A DNA stretch of 64,000 nt from Megasphaera paucivorans (GTDB taxonomy: Bacteria > Bacillota > Negativicutes > Veillonellales > Megasphaeraceae): positions 187,769-251,768 of the forward strand of contig NZ_FNHQ01000001.1 of the NCBI RefSeq assembly GCF_900103535.1. The letters are read 5' to 3'. A program made the position numbers and the translations under genes. Shown here one piece after another: positions 9,180 to 16,560 of the stretch (position 1 is its first letter; every line of letters begins with the position of its first letter). The notes below the pieces were generated by a model, which was not told the origin of the DNA, searched no databases, and saw nothing but the letters and a program-made list of their open reading frames with translations.

Positions 9180-9629
9180 TTATTTTGCAAATTGCCAATC
9201 ATCTGCTAACATGTCTGCTTGACTTGCAAGCCAGCCTAATTGGATACCAGATGTTCCTACAAATGCTATAGCCTTATTACCCATTTGATCATGATTTACA
9301 TTCTGCATTTTATTATCTGGATTCATATAACTTACGTGAGTAGCAAGTTCAATATACTGTCCTTTACCATTCCAACCTTTACGACAAACTTTCTTTCCAA
9401 GTTTTACCGCTTCAATAGCAAATCCAAAAGTCATACCATTTGTTTTTTTATATGCATTTTCAAACGCATCTCTTGGCGACCATGATTGATAACCACCTTC
9501 ATATTCAACTAAATATCCATTGGCATTGTTATCTTCACCACTTGCAACGGGATGTCCAAGATGTTTTTCTGCATTTCCTTTTGTCATGTGTTCACCATGA
9601 ACGATTTTCGTTCCAATATACTGTTCCAT
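9180..9629 (-). CDS. tad2: Tad2-like (DUF2829) anti-Thoeris protein with N-terminal extension (149 aa)
   Basis: Residues 66-149 match the DUF2829/Tad2 pattern: MTFGFAIEAVKLGKKVCRKGWNG ends after the start block, then GQYIEL, and the C-terminal signature LGWLASQADMLADDW. Tad2 proteins are known to bind and sequester the cyclic ADP-ribose-type signal of Thoeris defence. Residues 1-62 form a separate domain (EQYIGTKIVHGEHMTKG...GYLVEYEGGYQSWSPRDAFENAY) that also occurs as an N-terminal module in phage proteins. The gene sits in the late operon between the zincin-like gene and tRNA-Ser. Function is inferred from the family; signal binding by this fused version is untested. Confidence 0.75.
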   Translation of the reverse strand: MEQYIGTKIVHGEHMTKGNAEKHLGHPVASGEDNNANGYLVEYEGGYQSWSPRDAFENAYKKTNGMTFGFAIEAVKLGKKVCRKGWNGKGQYIELATHVSYMNPDNKMQNVNHDQMGNKAIAFVGTSGIQLGWLASQADMLADDWQFAK

Positions 9630-10055
9630 TTATTTATCCTCCTTAAAATTAATAAACCATTCTCTCTGTAAATTATATTTTGCCATAATTAGACTCTTTG
9701 CCATTTGTTCCAGTAACATGTGTTCCGTCTGCATTAGGGATACTTCTTCATAAGAAGGATTTGATGCATCAACTAAATTATATTTAAGGTGTAATAATTC
9801 ATGCACTAAAATAAGTTCCTGACAGAATTTAGATATGCGGCTTTTAGCATCATCATCTGGAATGCAAATACTAATAACAGATGCCTTATTGGTTATTTGA
9901 AATGTGTTATGACCTGCATCATCATCCGTCATTTGAATACGTGGCAACAGATTTAATTTGATAATCCAATCATCTAAAAACAATCTATTCTGCCATTCAT
10001 GTAAACAGTCATAGGCTTGCTTAATTGATGTGAATTCTATAATAGGCTCTGTCAT
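9630..10055 (-). CDS. Zincin-like putative metallopeptidase (141 aa)
   Basis: The HELLH motif within ELILVHELLHLKYNLVD is a zinc-binding HExxH with a downstream Glu-rich helix (SLMQTEHMLLEQMAKSLI) that may supply the third ligand. The N-terminal half is beta-rich. Similar small phage proteins with HExxH occur near terminase genes, but their substrate is unknown. The stop codon abuts the next gene start within one base, so it is co-translated with the Tad2-like gene. It could act on a virion or host protein; this is inference. Confidence 0.55.
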   Translation of the reverse strand: MTEPIIEFTSIKQAYDCLHEWQNRLFLDDWIIKLNLLPRIQMTDDDAGHNTFQITNKASVISICIPDDDAKSRISKFCQELILVHELLHLKYNLVDASNPSYEEVSLMQTEHMLLEQMAKSLIMAKYNLQREWFINFKEDK

Positions 10056-10058
10056 TTT

Positions 10059-10229
10059 TTATTTTCCCCTGACTTTATTCAATGCCGGATTTTTTCGTCT
10101 GGCGCCTGCCGATGCCCTGCGGGTACCAGAGGCAAGTTCTGCGGATGCCGTTTTCAATGATACTCCTTGACGTTGTGCAATGAGCACAGCATTGTTCTTA
10201 AATCCTTTTACTTTTTTACGTTTCGCCAT
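10059..10229 (-). CDS. Small basic phage protein (56 aa)
   Basis: The reading frame encodes a highly basic protein: starts MAKRKKVKGFKNNAVLIAQR and ends ASAGARRKNPALNKVRGK. The ATG at 10227-10229 is preceded by AAGGAGTAATGAATT. The stop lies three bases before the zincin-like gene start. Composition suggests nucleic-acid or virion binding. No family is recognised. Confidence 0.55.
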   Translation of the reverse strand: MAKRKKVKGFKNNAVLIAQRQGVSLKTASAELASGTRRASAGARRKNPALNKVRGK

Positions 10230-10242
10230 AATTCATTACTCC

Positions 10243-10392
10243 TTATTTACTGGGTTCGGTATTCTGTTGAGTACCTTCATTGGCTGTAGCTGTGGATTTC
10301 CCTGATTCGTTACTATCCATACTTTCTTTTAAAGCAGCTACATCTTTTACTAAACCATCAATAATTTTTTCATCTTCTTCGCGTGTACGCAT
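10243..10392 (-). CDS. Small acidic phage protein (49 aa)
   Basis: ATG at 10390-10392 follows GGAGGTGATGATT; an ATG two codons earlier is too close to the Shine-Dalgarno. The N-terminal half is helical and charged (RTREEDEKIIDGLVKDVAAL) and the C-terminal half is a flexible Ser/Thr/Asn tail. It lies directly after the large terminase in the late operon. No family is recognised. Confidence 0.5.
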   Translation of the reverse strand: MRTREEDEKIIDGLVKDVAALKESMDSNESGKSTATANEGTQQNTEPSK

Positions 10393-10416
10393 AATCATCA
10401 CCTCCTTACATAATAT

Positions 10417-11928
10417 TTACATACAACCGGCTTTACGTACCCGGCCACGGCTTTTAGCTTTCCATTCATCAAAACAATTGGTATTCTTTTGGCCATACAT
10501 CTTCGCACATAGATATCCGATACAGTCCATTAAATGACTGTAGTCATTCTTTTCCGGTTCATCTAAGATACGATTTGCAACAACCTTACGATGATAACCG
10601 CCTTGGAATCCTTCAATAATCCTTGTACACGATGGATCAATCAACATCATTGGCTGTCCATCTGATGTAAGTGTCGTTAGGTAATACCTCACCGCTTCAC
10701 TCCGTGCTGTTTGTGTAATAGCCCCCGGCGATACATAGATACCAAATTCATTCTGCAATAATTCATTGGCCGTCTTTTCATCTGCCTGTGAGCGTTGGTT
10801 TCCTGCCGGATCACCGGTATCATTTGCGGCATAGCCTGAATAAAATGTCCCCATTTCTGCCCGTACTGCTTTAGCATGATTTCTCATTCCACAATCAAAT
10901 GACTGCAATTCATCCAGTATTAACAACTGACCTTTTGCCGTCTGCTGCGCTATTAATGTCGCCGGTGTAAGTCCATAGTCCCATGTCCGTTCTAATGGCC
11001 GTCCTTCCAACGGTTTCAATGGTTCTTTAGCTACATGACGTTCATAGGAAAATTCTGGGTAATACTTCGGATTAATGGACACATTCCAATTGATTTCATA
11101 TTCACGTTCCCAGCCTTCAGTTGTTGCACCGGCTTTTTCATTAGCGATCCATACAGGATCACGCTTTATCGGATCAGCCGTATAATGGATACGTGCAATA
11201 TAAGCACCATTTCTACGATATTCATGAACACCTGTTAAATCATCATGTGATTCCAGTTCCTTATCATCTGACTGTTCATTAATTTTCCCTGTAACTAACC
11301 GTTTAAAAAAGCCCGGATTAGCCGAGCTGTCCACGATAATTTTCCCTCCGCCTTGGATAACAGGCCGGAAACTGTTCCATGTGCTTTCTGCCTTTTCCCA
11401 GAATGCCATTTCAGTAGCATACAAAATAGAGGCTGTATACTGCCGTAACTGGTCTGGTCCTTCAGCGATGGCCATAAATGTAGTACCATTGTCGAATTGG
11501 ATGTATCCATAGCCGAGCTTATCTTTCGTTGCCCGGATAATCTGTGGCCATGAATGATGCATCGGTAAATGATGGTACATAAATAATAATCGGTCATCAC
11601 TCATAAGATATGTGCTGTCTTCAAACTTCTTAGATTGAATGAATATAGCAAGATTCGGATTAAACATTGCTGCATATAATAAATTAGCCAGGCATCTCCA
11701 AGTCATCATCATCCGGCGACTCTTCGGGAATATACTTATTTTTTCTCCTGTAATAATCTTATCAACACGTTTGAGATAATCCTTCTCCGGAAAGTGTTTT
11801 ACTTTTCCTTCATCTGCTTCATCTCGTGTCAAACAACATTCTTGGATAAAAGCCGTCTTGTTATGCTTCCATTCTCGCCATTCAAGCAGTTGCAGCAGTT
11901 CATTTTTTTCCTTTTTAGTTAGTGCCAT
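10417..11928 (-). CDS. terL: Terminase large subunit (503 aa)
   Basis: The packaging motor ATPase and nuclease. A Walker A-like stretch PKSRRMMMTW lies at about residues 69-78, with arginine-rich replacement of the classical P-loop seen in many phage terminases. The block ILYATEMAFWEKAE carries the Walker B acidic residues, followed by the coupling motif region VDSSANPG. The C-terminal nuclease part has LLILDELQSFDCG and YAANDTGDPAGNQRS with acidic residues spaced as in RNase H-like folds. Start at MALTKK is supported by GGTGG upstream; the longer frame begins at a weaker site. It is downstream of terS in the same operon. Confidence 0.9.
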   Translation of the reverse strand: MALTKKEKNELLQLLEWREWKHNKTAFIQECCLTRDEADEGKVKHFPEKDYLKRVDKIITGEKISIFPKSRRMMMTWRCLANLLYAAMFNPNLAIFIQSKKFEDSTYLMSDDRLLFMYHHLPMHHSWPQIIRATKDKLGYGYIQFDNGTTFMAIAEGPDQLRQYTASILYATEMAFWEKAESTWNSFRPVIQGGGKIIVDSSANPGFFKRLVTGKINEQSDDKELESHDDLTGVHEYRRNGAYIARIHYTADPIKRDPVWIANEKAGATTEGWEREYEINWNVSINPKYYPEFSYERHVAKEPLKPLEGRPLERTWDYGLTPATLIAQQTAKGQLLILDELQSFDCGMRNHAKAVRAEMGTFYSGYAANDTGDPAGNQRSQADEKTANELLQNEFGIYVSPGAITQTARSEAVRYYLTTLTSDGQPMMLIDPSCTRIIEGFQGGYHRKVVANRILDEPEKNDYSHLMDCIGYLCAKMYGQKNTNCFDEWKAKSRGRVRKAGCM

Positions 11929-12035
11929 CAAAACCACCACTTTGTATAAACACAAAACGGAACTGACAACTTTATGTTATCAATCCCGTTATACTAGGTA
12001 TATTAATGTATAAACATACAACAATCACAAAAATA

Positions 12036-12533
12036 TCAATGCTTTTGCTTTGATTCTAATTCCGCAATACGCTTATCAGCATCCTCATCACTCATATTGC
12101 ATACATTGATTGGGCCGCCATCTTTACCGGTAATCTCGGTTTCCTGCTTATCACGCCATTCATCCCGCTTACGATTTTTAAGCCAGAATATCTGTGCCGT
12201 TGGATTAGGCTGCACAACTTTATGTACAACCTTTGTTACCACTAATTTGCCGTCTTTATCTGGTTCTTTCGTTGTTTCGTCATATTCCCAACCACAGGCA
12301 GCTTTATGTAATGCATTTTCTACTTGCCGATCAGCTACATCTTTGGATTCTTTTAGGACCTGCGCTATCTGCGGAAATCTGACCTTCCATTCATAAAATG
12401 TCCGATCACCAATCTGCATATTCTCGGCTATCTGTTCATCCGTCAGTCCATCACGTGCCCAGCCTTGGATACGCAACAGCCCTTCATTCGTCAGCCATTT
12501 TTCATATTTTCCTTTACGTCCTGCTTTTGCCAT
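12036..12533 (-). CDS. terS: Terminase small subunit (165 aa)
   Basis: The N-terminus MAKAGRKGKYEKWLT is followed by a helix-turn-helix (LTDEQIAENMQIGDRTFYEW) and a helical region (VADRQVENALHKAACGWEYDE), then NPTAQIFWLKNRKRDEW, a signature of Firmicutes phage small terminases. The protein recognises the packaging site and recruits the large subunit. The start at 12531-12533 has TTAGGTGATAGT upstream. It lies immediately upstream of terL, with about 100 bases between. Confidence 0.88.
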   Translation of the reverse strand: MAKAGRKGKYEKWLTNEGLLRIQGWARDGLTDEQIAENMQIGDRTFYEWKVRFPQIAQVLKESKDVADRQVENALHKAACGWEYDETTKEPDKDGKLVVTKVVHKVVQPNPTAQIFWLKNRKRDEWRDKQETEITGKDGGPINVCNMSDEDADKRIAELESKQKH

Positions 12534-12555
12534 ACTATCACCTAATTTACGTACT

Positions 12556-12580
12556 AAAAAAGCACCCATTGCTGAGTGCT
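12556..12580 (-). terminator. Intrinsic terminator between FRG gene and terS
   Basis: Leftward reading gives AGCAC...GTGCT followed by six T residues. It lies just after the FRG gene stop and upstream of the terS start, separating FRG expression from the late operon. A nearly identical 25-base element recurs at 51277-51302. Confidence 0.75.
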
Positions 12581-12592
12581 GTAAATTAACTA

Positions 12593-13657
12593 TTATAACA
12601 ATCCTAATACCTTCCAATTTTTACTTTGATCTGCACAACCTTTATACCCCGGAAATAAATGTGCTGTTAGATAATCTTGTTCTCGTAAAAAACGTAAAGT
12701 TGAATTAATATCTTCACTAGGGAATATGAATTTATATAAAACGGCTTCATTATCCATCTTTTTAACAATTCCTTTCCAGTCGTCATCATTAAAACTGTTT
12801 TTACAATAATCTGAAATAAGTTTTTCTAATGCTGCATTATTTGTATCTCGTAGTTCATTCTCATAACTTTCTTTTCCTTCATCGGTACATAAGTTTAACC
12901 GCCATGTTGTTAAAATACCTTTTTGTGCACATATATTAGGATTTTGACTATACTGAGGAACTACAAATTCTAATGGGATAGTATCTTGTTGTGTTTTAAT
13001 CTTTTTATACCTAAGAGTCCCAATTTCAGCTGTATTCAACGCCCAAATAACATACGATCTATTCGTTCTTTTTTTTAAATTTTTAAGAGTTGCAAAATAC
13101 GCAGCAACTCTTACATCAAAAGTCCAATCCAACATTCGTGTTGGCAAACCATAATGTTGTGCTAACGCAACAAAATTCAAATACATATCAGAAACCCATT
13201 GACCCTTTTCCATTACATTTTCAAAAACATTTTTCTTAATATTTTCTAAATCAGTATTTGTCATAGTTTCTAAAATTTCTTTATTGCTATATATTTGAGT
13301 AAATTGATATTTGCTAAGATTAATATCTCCAGGTATAGGTAATCCCTGAAAATTACATTGTTTATAAAATTCTTCTAAAAATTTAAATTCATTAAAAAAA
13401 CAACTCTCAAACGCTGTCTGATAATTGCCTGAAACCAAAGAATAATAAGGGGAACTCCGAAACCATCTGTGAAATGAAGGAATTAATTCATAAGAAGCAT
13501 CGTGCATTCCTCTAAAAATAAAATCTTTATAATTAAACTCAAGACATTTGCCTGTCCTATTCTTTTTGTTGGTTATAGGTTCAATAAAATTTTCTTCATA
13601 AAATTCTAAAAAGCTGTCATATTCAACCGTTTTTACGCTTTGCCATTCTTCTTCCAT
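12593..13657 (-). CDS. FRG-domain protein (354 aa)
   Basis: The FRG domain (PF08867) is named for its Phe-Arg-Gly motif, seen here as FIFRG at residues 46-50 with MHDASYELIPSFHR. It continues with the second conserved block ALAQHYGLPTRMLDWT (about 164-179) and AAYFA, then AQKGILTTW. FRG proteins are frequent in defence islands and on phages, but their biochemical activity is not established. The gene sits upstream of terS, isolated by its own terminator and leader, as expected of an accessory moron. Strong ribosome binding site GAGGTGATATCC precedes the ATG. A defensive or exclusion role is inference. Confidence 0.8.
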   Translation of the reverse strand: MEEEWQSVKTVEYDSFLEFYEENFIEPITNKKNRTGKCLEFNYKDFIFRGMHDASYELIPSFHRWFRSSPYYSLVSGNYQTAFESCFFNEFKFLEEFYKQCNFQGLPIPGDINLSKYQFTQIYSNKEILETMTNTDLENIKKNVFENVMEKGQWVSDMYLNFVALAQHYGLPTRMLDWTFDVRVAAYFATLKNLKKRTNRSYVIWALNTAEIGTLRYKKIKTQQDTIPLEFVVPQYSQNPNICAQKGILTTWRLNLCTDEGKESYENELRDTNNAALEKLISDYCKNSFNDDDWKGIVKKMDNEAVLYKFIFPSEDINSTLRFLREQDYLTAHLFPGYKGCADQSKNWKVLGLL

Positions 13658-13722
13658 AGGATATCACCTCAATTACGATAATATCATAAAGTTCGAAGAA
13701 TTAACACCTCAATTAAATCAAA

Positions 13723-13773
13723 AGCCGCCACTGTATCAAGTGACGGCTATCCAGAAAGGAGACATTGAATCAT
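13723..13773 (-). promoter_or_regulatory. Attenuator-like leader upstream of the FRG gene
   Basis: On the minus strand a nine-codon reading frame (MIQCLLSG, 13773-13747) ends in a TAG that lies at the base of a perfect 10-pair hairpin (AGCCGTCACT with AGTGGCGGCT, 13748-13723), followed by TTTTGATTT. A ribosome at the stop codon would block the terminator hairpin. The FRG gene starts about 65 bases further. A TATACT -10-like element lies at 13834-13829. The regulation is inferred. Confidence 0.4.
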
Positions 13774-13929
13774 AGACCTATGCAAACTCATTACTTGTAG
13801 TAGTGTTTTACATAATTCTACTGTATATAGTATAACAGTTTTTGAAGCTTCTTATTCCGCGAATAAAAATAAACTATTTATCTCAAATATATTTTATAAT
13901 TACTAAAAATCATATTTATCATGTATCTT

Positions 13930-13959
13930 ATTCACTTTTGAATATATTCAAAAGTGAAT
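13930..13959. promoter_or_regulatory. 30-bp perfect palindrome, probable activator binding site
   Basis: The arm ATTCACTTTTGAATA is followed directly by its exact reverse complement. It lies 70-100 bases upstream of the sigma-54 promoter at 14029, where enhancer-binding proteins bind. The likely ligand is the sigma-54 activator at 19387-20742. A half-related element (TTATTCCGCGAATAA) lies near 13852-13866. Confidence 0.65.
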
Positions 13960-13989
13960 AGATTATTCTTAAACGAATAGCACACAAAC

Positions 13990-14016
13990 AAAAATGCCTT
14001 ATTACAGGCATTTTTT
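13990..14016. terminator. Hairpin with T-rich flanks on both strands
   Basis: ATGCC pairs with GGCAT across TTATTACA, flanked by A4 on the left and T6 on the right, so it could terminate in either direction. It lies between the palindrome and the sigma-54 promoter. No rightward gene precedes it; it may insulate the operon from phage transcription. Confidence 0.5.
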
Positions 14017-14028
14017 CTATAAAAATAT

Positions 14029-14045
14029 TTGGCATAAATATTGCA
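14029..14045 (+). promoter_or_regulatory. Sigma-54 (-24/-12) promoter
   Basis: TTGGCATAAATATTGCA matches the sigma-54 consensus, with GG at 14031-14032 and GC at 14043-14044 separated by exactly ten bases. It lies 55 bases upstream of the acyl-CoA dehydrogenase start. The convergent sigma-54 activator at the other end of the island is the obvious regulator. Confidence 0.85.
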
Positions 14046-14100
14046 TATATATTATCGCATGAAATAATTTAATCACCATTACATCATTAGGAGGTATATT

Positions 14101-15240
14101 ATGGAATTTGTTTATGACGAAATGAATCAAGATATTGTGAAATTGGCGAAGGACTTTGCCGAAAAACGGCTGTTGCCGACAGTACATGAACGGGATGAAC
14201 AAGAAGTTTTTGACCGCTCCTTGGTAAACGAATTAGGAGAATTGGGAATGTTGGGAATACCCTTTCCTGAAGAATATGGCGGTGTCGGTGCTGATTATCT
14301 GAGCATGGCAATGGCTTGCGAAGAACTCTGCAAGGTCGATGCTTCCATCGGCCTCAGCTTAGAAGTACATACGACATTATGCTCTTGGCCAATTTACAAA
14401 TTTGGCACGGAAGAACAACGACAAAAATATTTAGTACCATTGGCAAGCGGTACCAAATTAGGTGCTTTTGGCCTTACTGAACCGAATGCTGGTACGGATG
14501 CTCTCAACGGTAGTACAACCGCGATTAAGGATGGTGATCATTACATCCTTAACGGATCCAAAATTTTTAACACCAATGGTGGCGAAGCAGAAATCACCGT
14601 GGTTTTTGCTGTAACAGATAAATCCAAGGGTTCCAAGGGTTTAAGTGCTTTTATTGTAGAAAAAGGAACACCTGGTTTTACTTACGGTAAACAAGAAGTA
14701 AAGATGGGTATTCATGGTTCCGTACAACGTGAACTTATTTTTCAGGACATGCAGATTCCCGCAGAAAACCTACTCGGAAAGGAAGGCGAAGGTTTCAAAA
14801 TTGCTATGATGACCCTCGACGGTGGTCGTGTTGGGGTCGCTTCTCAGGCACTTGGTATTGCCGAAGGCGCTTTGGATCATGCTATCAAATACTCGAAGGA
14901 ACGTATCCAGTTCGGCAAACCCATTGCTAAATTCCAAGCTATCAGTTTTATGCTGGCAGATATGAAGGCTAAAGTAGAAGCAGCCCGTTGGCTAGTCTAC
15001 AAGGCAGCGTATGATATGTCGACTGGTGCCAACTATACCATGTCAGCAGCTATTGCCAAAAAGGTTGCTTCAGATGTAGCGATGCAAGTTACGACAGATG
15101 CAGTACAAATTTTTGGTGGTTATGGCTTTACCCGTGAATACCCAGTAGAACGCTATATGCGTGACGCGAAAATTACTCAGATTTATGAAGGTACCACACA
15201 GGTACAGCAAATGGTTATTGCCGGTGCCTTGTTGAAATAA
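14101..15240 (+). CDS. Acyl-CoA dehydrogenase (379 aa), crotonobetainyl-CoA reductase or betaine-CoA lyase candidate
   Basis: A full-length short-chain-type flavoprotein. FAD and substrate motifs GLTEPNAGTDA (124-134) and the RIQFGKPIAKFQ block (269-280) are present, and the catalytic base is E363 in QIYEGTTQVQ. AGGAGG precedes ATG 14101. In carnitine metabolism CaiA reduces crotonobetainyl-CoA, and acyl-CoA dehydrogenase-like enzymes can also eliminate trimethylamine from gamma-butyrobetainyl-CoA. Operon partners here are two CoA-transferases and a BCCT transporter, which favours such a quaternary-amine substrate over butyryl-CoA. No electron-transfer flavoprotein gene is adjacent. Substrate is inferred. 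Confidence 0.9.
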   Translation: MEFVYDEMNQDIVKLAKDFAEKRLLPTVHERDEQEVFDRSLVNELGELGMLGIPFPEEYGGVGADYLSMAMACEELCKVDASIGLSLEVHTTLCSWPIYKFGTEEQRQKYLVPLASGTKLGAFGLTEPNAGTDALNGSTTAIKDGDHYILNGSKIFNTNGGEAEITVVFAVTDKSKGSKGLSAFIVEKGTPGFTYGKQEVKMGIHGSVQRELIFQDMQIPAENLLGKEGEGFKIAMMTLDGGRVGVASQALGIAEGALDHAIKYSKERIQFGKPIAKFQAISFMLADMKAKVEAARWLVYKAAYDMSTGANYTMSAAIAKKVASDVAMQVTTDAVQIFGGYGFTREYPVERYMRDAKITQIYEGTTQVQQMVIAGALLK

Positions 15241-15365
15241 TCCTCCAAAGTAAGAAATGTATTTGTCTATAAACTGTGCAGGCAAATACATTTCTTATAA
15301 AAAAACTTTGTGAAAAATATAACAATGATGTTTTGATTACCTATCATTATCGAGGAGGTTATGGA

Positions 15366-16550
15366 ATGAAACTTTTAGACGGTATTAAAATACTTGATTT
15401 ATCAACAGGTCTCGCCCCTGCTTTGGCAACAAAATACTTAGCTGCCTTTGGTGCTGAAGTCATAAAGGTGGAAAAACCCGGTGCCGGTGATATGACACGG
15501 AAATGGGAACCACTGAAAGACGGACGGAGTCTATATTTCAATTATCTAAATGGCGGTAAGAAGTCTGTAGCGTTGGATATTGCTTCCGGAGTAGGAAATG
15601 CAATTATTCTGGAATTGGTCAAAAAAATTGATGTTTTTGTAGAAAGCTTCCAACCCGGTTACATGGAAACTATCGGACTGAGTTATGAAATTTTGCAGGA
15701 TATCAATCCAGATTTAATTTACGTGCAATATTCTACGTTTGGTGACAACGGCCCCGACAAGAACCGCCCGGGCTCTAGTCTTGTGGCCCAGGCCAAGAGC
15801 GTAGCCATGGACATGACCGGTGTCATTGGACAGGAACCCATCAAATTGGAACCTTCTGTTGGAGAACACTATGCTTCCGGCAACCTAGCTGCCGGAATTA
15901 TGCTGGCTTTAATCAACAGGGAACGCCATGGCGGCGGACAAAAGTTAGATGTTTCTCTCGTCGATTCACTGTTCAACTGTATTGAAGCAGCACCGGCAGC
16001 TTATTCGACAGTCGGAGAAATCCATACGCGTAAGGGTAATTTTGACCCGTCCTGTGCTCCTTATGATACGTTCAAGACAAAAGACGGTTTCATCGCTATC
16101 GGCATTGCCACCGATGCCCAATGGTTCAAATTTTGTGATGCCCTGGAACTGAAACATTTGAAAGAAGATTCGCGTTTCCAGACCAACGAAGGTCGTGTCG
16201 ATGATTATCTCAACAAGTTGCGTCCCCTTGTAGAAAAGGAAACCATGATTTACACGAAAAGTGAAATCGAAGAAAAATGCCGCGTCGAAGGCATTCCCTG
16301 CAGCGCCGTTTTTGATATCAGTGAAATCATGTCTCACCCAAATACGAAAGCTAATCATTTCATGTGTGAATTGGAAAGCAAACAGTTCGGACAGATGTGT
16401 GTACCCAACCTGCCTTTTGAATTAGGTAGAAGCACAGCAGAAATTTCCTGTGATGGCCCGGAACTTGGGGCAAACACAGAAGAAGTATTGGACGGCCTCG
16501 GCTATACAGCAGATGCCATTAAAGAATTTGTTGAAAATCAACATTGTTAG
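15366..16550 (+). CDS. Family III (CaiB/BaiF) CoA-transferase, catalytic Asp replaced by Glu (394 aa)
   Basis: It begins MKLLDGIKILDLST, preceded by GAGGAGGTTATGGA; earlier in-frame codons read through the intergenic region. Family features include FGAEVIKVEKPGAGD (28-42), YFNYLNGGKKSVALD (57-71) and GQKLDVSLVDS. Family III transferases form a CoA-linked aspartyl intermediate; the paralogue downstream has Asp at residue 167 (AIGDSYSG), while this one has Glu at the aligned position (SVGEHYASG). The enzyme may therefore be inactive, altered, or a partner subunit. It lies 10 bases upstream of the second copy. The likely substrate is a betaine acid. Confidence 0.88.
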   Translation: MKLLDGIKILDLSTGLAPALATKYLAAFGAEVIKVEKPGAGDMTRKWEPLKDGRSLYFNYLNGGKKSVALDIASGVGNAIILELVKKIDVFVESFQPGYMETIGLSYEILQDINPDLIYVQYSTFGDNGPDKNRPGSSLVAQAKSVAMDMTGVIGQEPIKLEPSVGEHYASGNLAAGIMLALINRERHGGGQKLDVSLVDSLFNCIEAAPAAYSTVGEIHTRKGNFDPSCAPYDTFKTKDGFIAIGIATDAQWFKFCDALELKHLKEDSRFQTNEGRVDDYLNKLRPLVEKETMIYTKSEIEEKCRVEGIPCSAVFDISEIMSHPNTKANHFMCELESKQFGQMCVPNLPFELGRSTAEISCDGPELGANTEEVLDGLGYTADAIKEFVENQHC

Positions 16551-16560
16551 GAGGATACCT

